A stretch of 64,000 nt of DNA. Origin: Lineus longissimus. Lineage: Eukaryota > Nemertea > Pilidiophora > Heteronemertea > Lineidae. Below the pieces are notes generated by a model, which saw nothing but the letters and a program-made list of their open reading frames with translations, was not told the DNA's origin and ran no database searches. Positions 61,801-64,000 of this stretch are shown here, piece by piece (the stretch's first letter is position 1; every line of letters begins with the position of its first letter). The DNA lies in the NCBI RefSeq assembly GCF_910592395.1, contig NC_088323.1, positions 2,914,001 to 2,978,000 of the forward strand, written 5' to 3'. The position numbers and the translations under genes are program-made.

Positions 61801-64000
61801 TCCTCCGGTCTCAATTCCCTGGCGGCGGTGACACTGGAAGACATCGTCAAGCTCCTCTGCTTCAAGAACTTGACTGAACGCCAAAGCGCAATCGCTTCCA
61901 AAATATTGTGTAAGTGTCTTCCCCTAAATCGGCGTTTGCTTTTTGCTGAGAATTTAACAAATAGGCCTACGTGGTGTCAAAACTTCGAAAGGGATCTGTG
62001 ATTGGCACCCGTTTCTTTTTCTGAATGTACATGGGAGAGGGCAGATTCGAGTTTGAAGAACTTGGTCATTAGTCCTCATCATTTTCCAGCTTGCTCCTAC
62101 GGGGTGCTGTGCCTCTGCCTGACGTTCCTTGTGGCCAACATGGGTGGTGTCCTACAAGCTGCCTTGGCATTGTTCGGTATCGTCGGCGGACCAATTCTCG
62201 GTATATTCATATTGGGTATGATATTCCCATGGGCGAACTGGAAGGTGAGTTGGTTTTTTTGTTGCAGAGTTACCCGTGAGAACCTATAATGTACGAGGAT
62301 ATCACCAGAAAAGGCAAAAAAACAAGCCTGCCGGCAACAATCGTTCAAGAAGGAAAACGATTACCTGTGCGTTCTGAATTTTGAAAACCATGTGGGCCAT
62401 AAGTTTTGGCAAAGGTGTGCAAAATAACTGAGAAAAACGCGGGACATCTACGCATATAAGAATAAGACTTATTGGGGCAAAAGGTATCTACATGCCTGTG
62501 GTTATGACTTTCTTATAAAGATCTCAAATATTTCAGGGAGGAATTGCAGGGGGCTGCACCGCACTTTTCGTATGTCTCTGGATCGGTATAGGGGCACAAG
62601 TCCACAAGCCGTACGTCCCAAAACCTCCGACATCTATAGATGGATGTCCTAACGTAACGCTCAATGATTCTTTAACAACCACTATGATGTCACCTCTAAT
62701 ACCTTTGACGACGATTAATACGACGCTCATTCAAATGTGAGTATACACTGAAATAATAAAAAGATACTGAGGGCTTCTCTCATTACCCGCCCCTGGGGAC
62801 TTTAGAGTCAGGTCTCCGTGTGTTTAACTTTCTTGAGCTTTTTTTATATAACGGGCAGCTTTACGTTTTGTGTCTGAGAGTTTTTAGATACATATCTTAG
62901 AGCAGATGTAATAACGAAGAAGTTTTGTTTCATTACTAAAAAGTTTACTAACGTTTTATTTTGCTTTAGCCCTCGGGAACGAGACCGAACAATCTACAGT
63001 ATATCTTACATGTGGTACAGTGCCATAGCCGTGATCATCACCAATACCGTGGGACTTATAGTCAGTTTTGCGACTGGTGAGTAAGGGAAGTAATCTGTTG
63101 GGTTGTTTTCTTATTTGTATTGTTTCAATCCAGGGTGAATATCATACTGTCACATAAACACGCGACAAAAAAGACCACGCCCGGGACACACGCCAAACAA
63201 TCGACCATCAGGTGAAAGGATTGTCAGCCCCCGTCTATTAGTGATAGAGATGTCCATATAGGTCCTAACGACAAAATGTACCATACTAATCCTCTGGTCT
63301 CTTCCAGGTGCTACGAATCCAAAGGACGTCGATCCCCGCTTGATCTGCCCAATCTTCGATACTTGTGCCTGCTACCTCCCTAGAAGATTTAGAGTTAAAC
63401 TCCGCTGCGGTATTGATTTTGAAGATAGGTGGGAGAAGGGAGAAAAGGAGCATGAACTTGGAGAAGTCAAGGTAGGGTGATCAGGCTCTCAGTAAAAAAA
63501 AGGGGGAACTTCGCTCTTAAGTACGTTTTCAGGCATCACACGTGTTGGTTGGGTTGCTGCAAATGAAGATTTATGGAGATGCATATGACTATTAGACAAA
63601 GTGGTGCAATGATTGCCACGGTACTCTTTTAGTCCCTTCAGTCAGACACATTATCGTACACAGATGCTTATAGAACTGTACCGAGGCTAAATGCTGTACC
63701 ATCTTTACCTTTCTTTAGTTTAAGATCACAAGCTATCGCAACATATCCACCGAGTAGGCTTCATTACTTTTGTGAAAGAAGTTATTGAAAGGGGAAAGCG
63801 AGCTCGAGTATGAAGAGAGGAAAAGAATGGTTGAAGTGAACTTTATAACATTACAGTTTACATTCTTTTTTCCAGGCCACTGAGCTGTCCGACTCAATGG
63901 TGGACATCATCGACAATAAAGGGCTGGGCGTGAACGGCGGCGAGTTGACGAACACCGTCGCTGCAAATGATATAACTTCCTCCAGGAACTCAGTCACGTT
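58819..64000 (+). CDS. SLC5-family sodium-coupled monocarboxylate/multivitamin transporter (3' end outside window)
   Basis: Plasma-membrane sodium:solute symporter, most like SLC5A8, A12 and A6. Thirteen exons are seen: 58819-59169, 59517-59582, 59810-59861, 60293-60360, 60551-60705, 60896-61036, 61303-61432, 61705-61909, 62090-62244, 62537-62736, 62970-63076, 63308-63471 and 63876-64000. All junctions are in phase; 639 codons are present before the window ends. The start is ATGGCGCTTGAGG. TM1-3 include [32 protein letters not shown] and the sodium-site region. Exon 5 begins [13 protein letters not shown], exon 6 has [19 protein letters not shown]. Exon 8 has the SSF signature segment [21 protein letters not shown]. 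Exon 9 has [20 protein letters not shown]. An extracellular loop in exon 10 has several N-glycosylation sites (NVT, NDS, NTT). Substrate within the SLC5A5/6/8/12 group cannot be fixed by eye. Confidence 0.93.

Overview
This is a stretch of animal nuclear genome. Genes are split by GT-AG introns whose phases match from exon to exon. They include metazoan regulators (Twist, an Aristaless/Arx-type homeobox gene), rhodopsin-class GPCRs and a bursicon-type cystine-knot hormone. The spacers are AT-rich, hold C/G homopolymer runs and many copies of 'taggccta'-like and 'acatgta'-like words, and carry small foldback/MITE-like elements. This mix suggests a marine invertebrate. A non-chordate deuterostome (echinoderm or hemichordate) is my best guess, but a lophotrochozoan cannot be excluded. 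No prokaryotic, viral, CRISPR or tRNA feature was seen.

Layout. 1-4 kb: a chondroitin N-acetylgalactosaminyltransferase-like gene (+) whose catalytic motifs are all altered. 4-15 kb: gene-poor, with a block of diverged direct repeats (12.4-13.45 kb), an orphan terminal-exon-like segment (14.0 kb) and a 118-bp MITE with a target-site duplication (14.9 kb). 15.2-17.4 kb: a three-exon nodulin-like MFS transporter (-). 19.3-29.1 kb: a signalling cluster of three rhodopsin-class receptors (19.4 kb +, 23.2 kb +, 25.9-27.4 kb -) and a bursicon-alpha-like hormone gene (28.4-29.1 kb +). 29.1-38.1 kb: gene-poor, with a foldback repeat and two weak candidate exons. 38.1-39.0 kb: Twist (-). 40.4-42.1 kb: an intronless polypeptide GalNAc-transferase-like gene (-), followed by a LINE remnant and two strong foldback hairpins. 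44.4-46.3 kb: a five-exon DUF1295/steroid-reductase-like membrane protein (+). 47.2-51.0 kb: a complete ten-exon CYP51 lanosterol 14-alpha-demethylase (-). 52.9-53.2 kb: an X-box-like promoter with an orphan 5' exon. 54.6-57.4 kb: a five-exon Arx-like homeobox gene (+) with an OAR motif. 58.8-64 kb: a sodium-coupled SLC5-family transporter (+), thirteen exons seen, running off the window.

Exon joins were assembled by hand from splice sites, frame and family knowledge. For the MFS, receptor 2, receptor 3, Twist, DUF1295, CYP51, Arx and SLC5 genes every junction is phase-consistent. The neighbours do not form one pathway. The most interesting themes are two independent glycosyltransferase-like genes that have lost metal-binding or catalytic residues, and the receptor/hormone cluster in which two receptors lack class-A hallmark residues.
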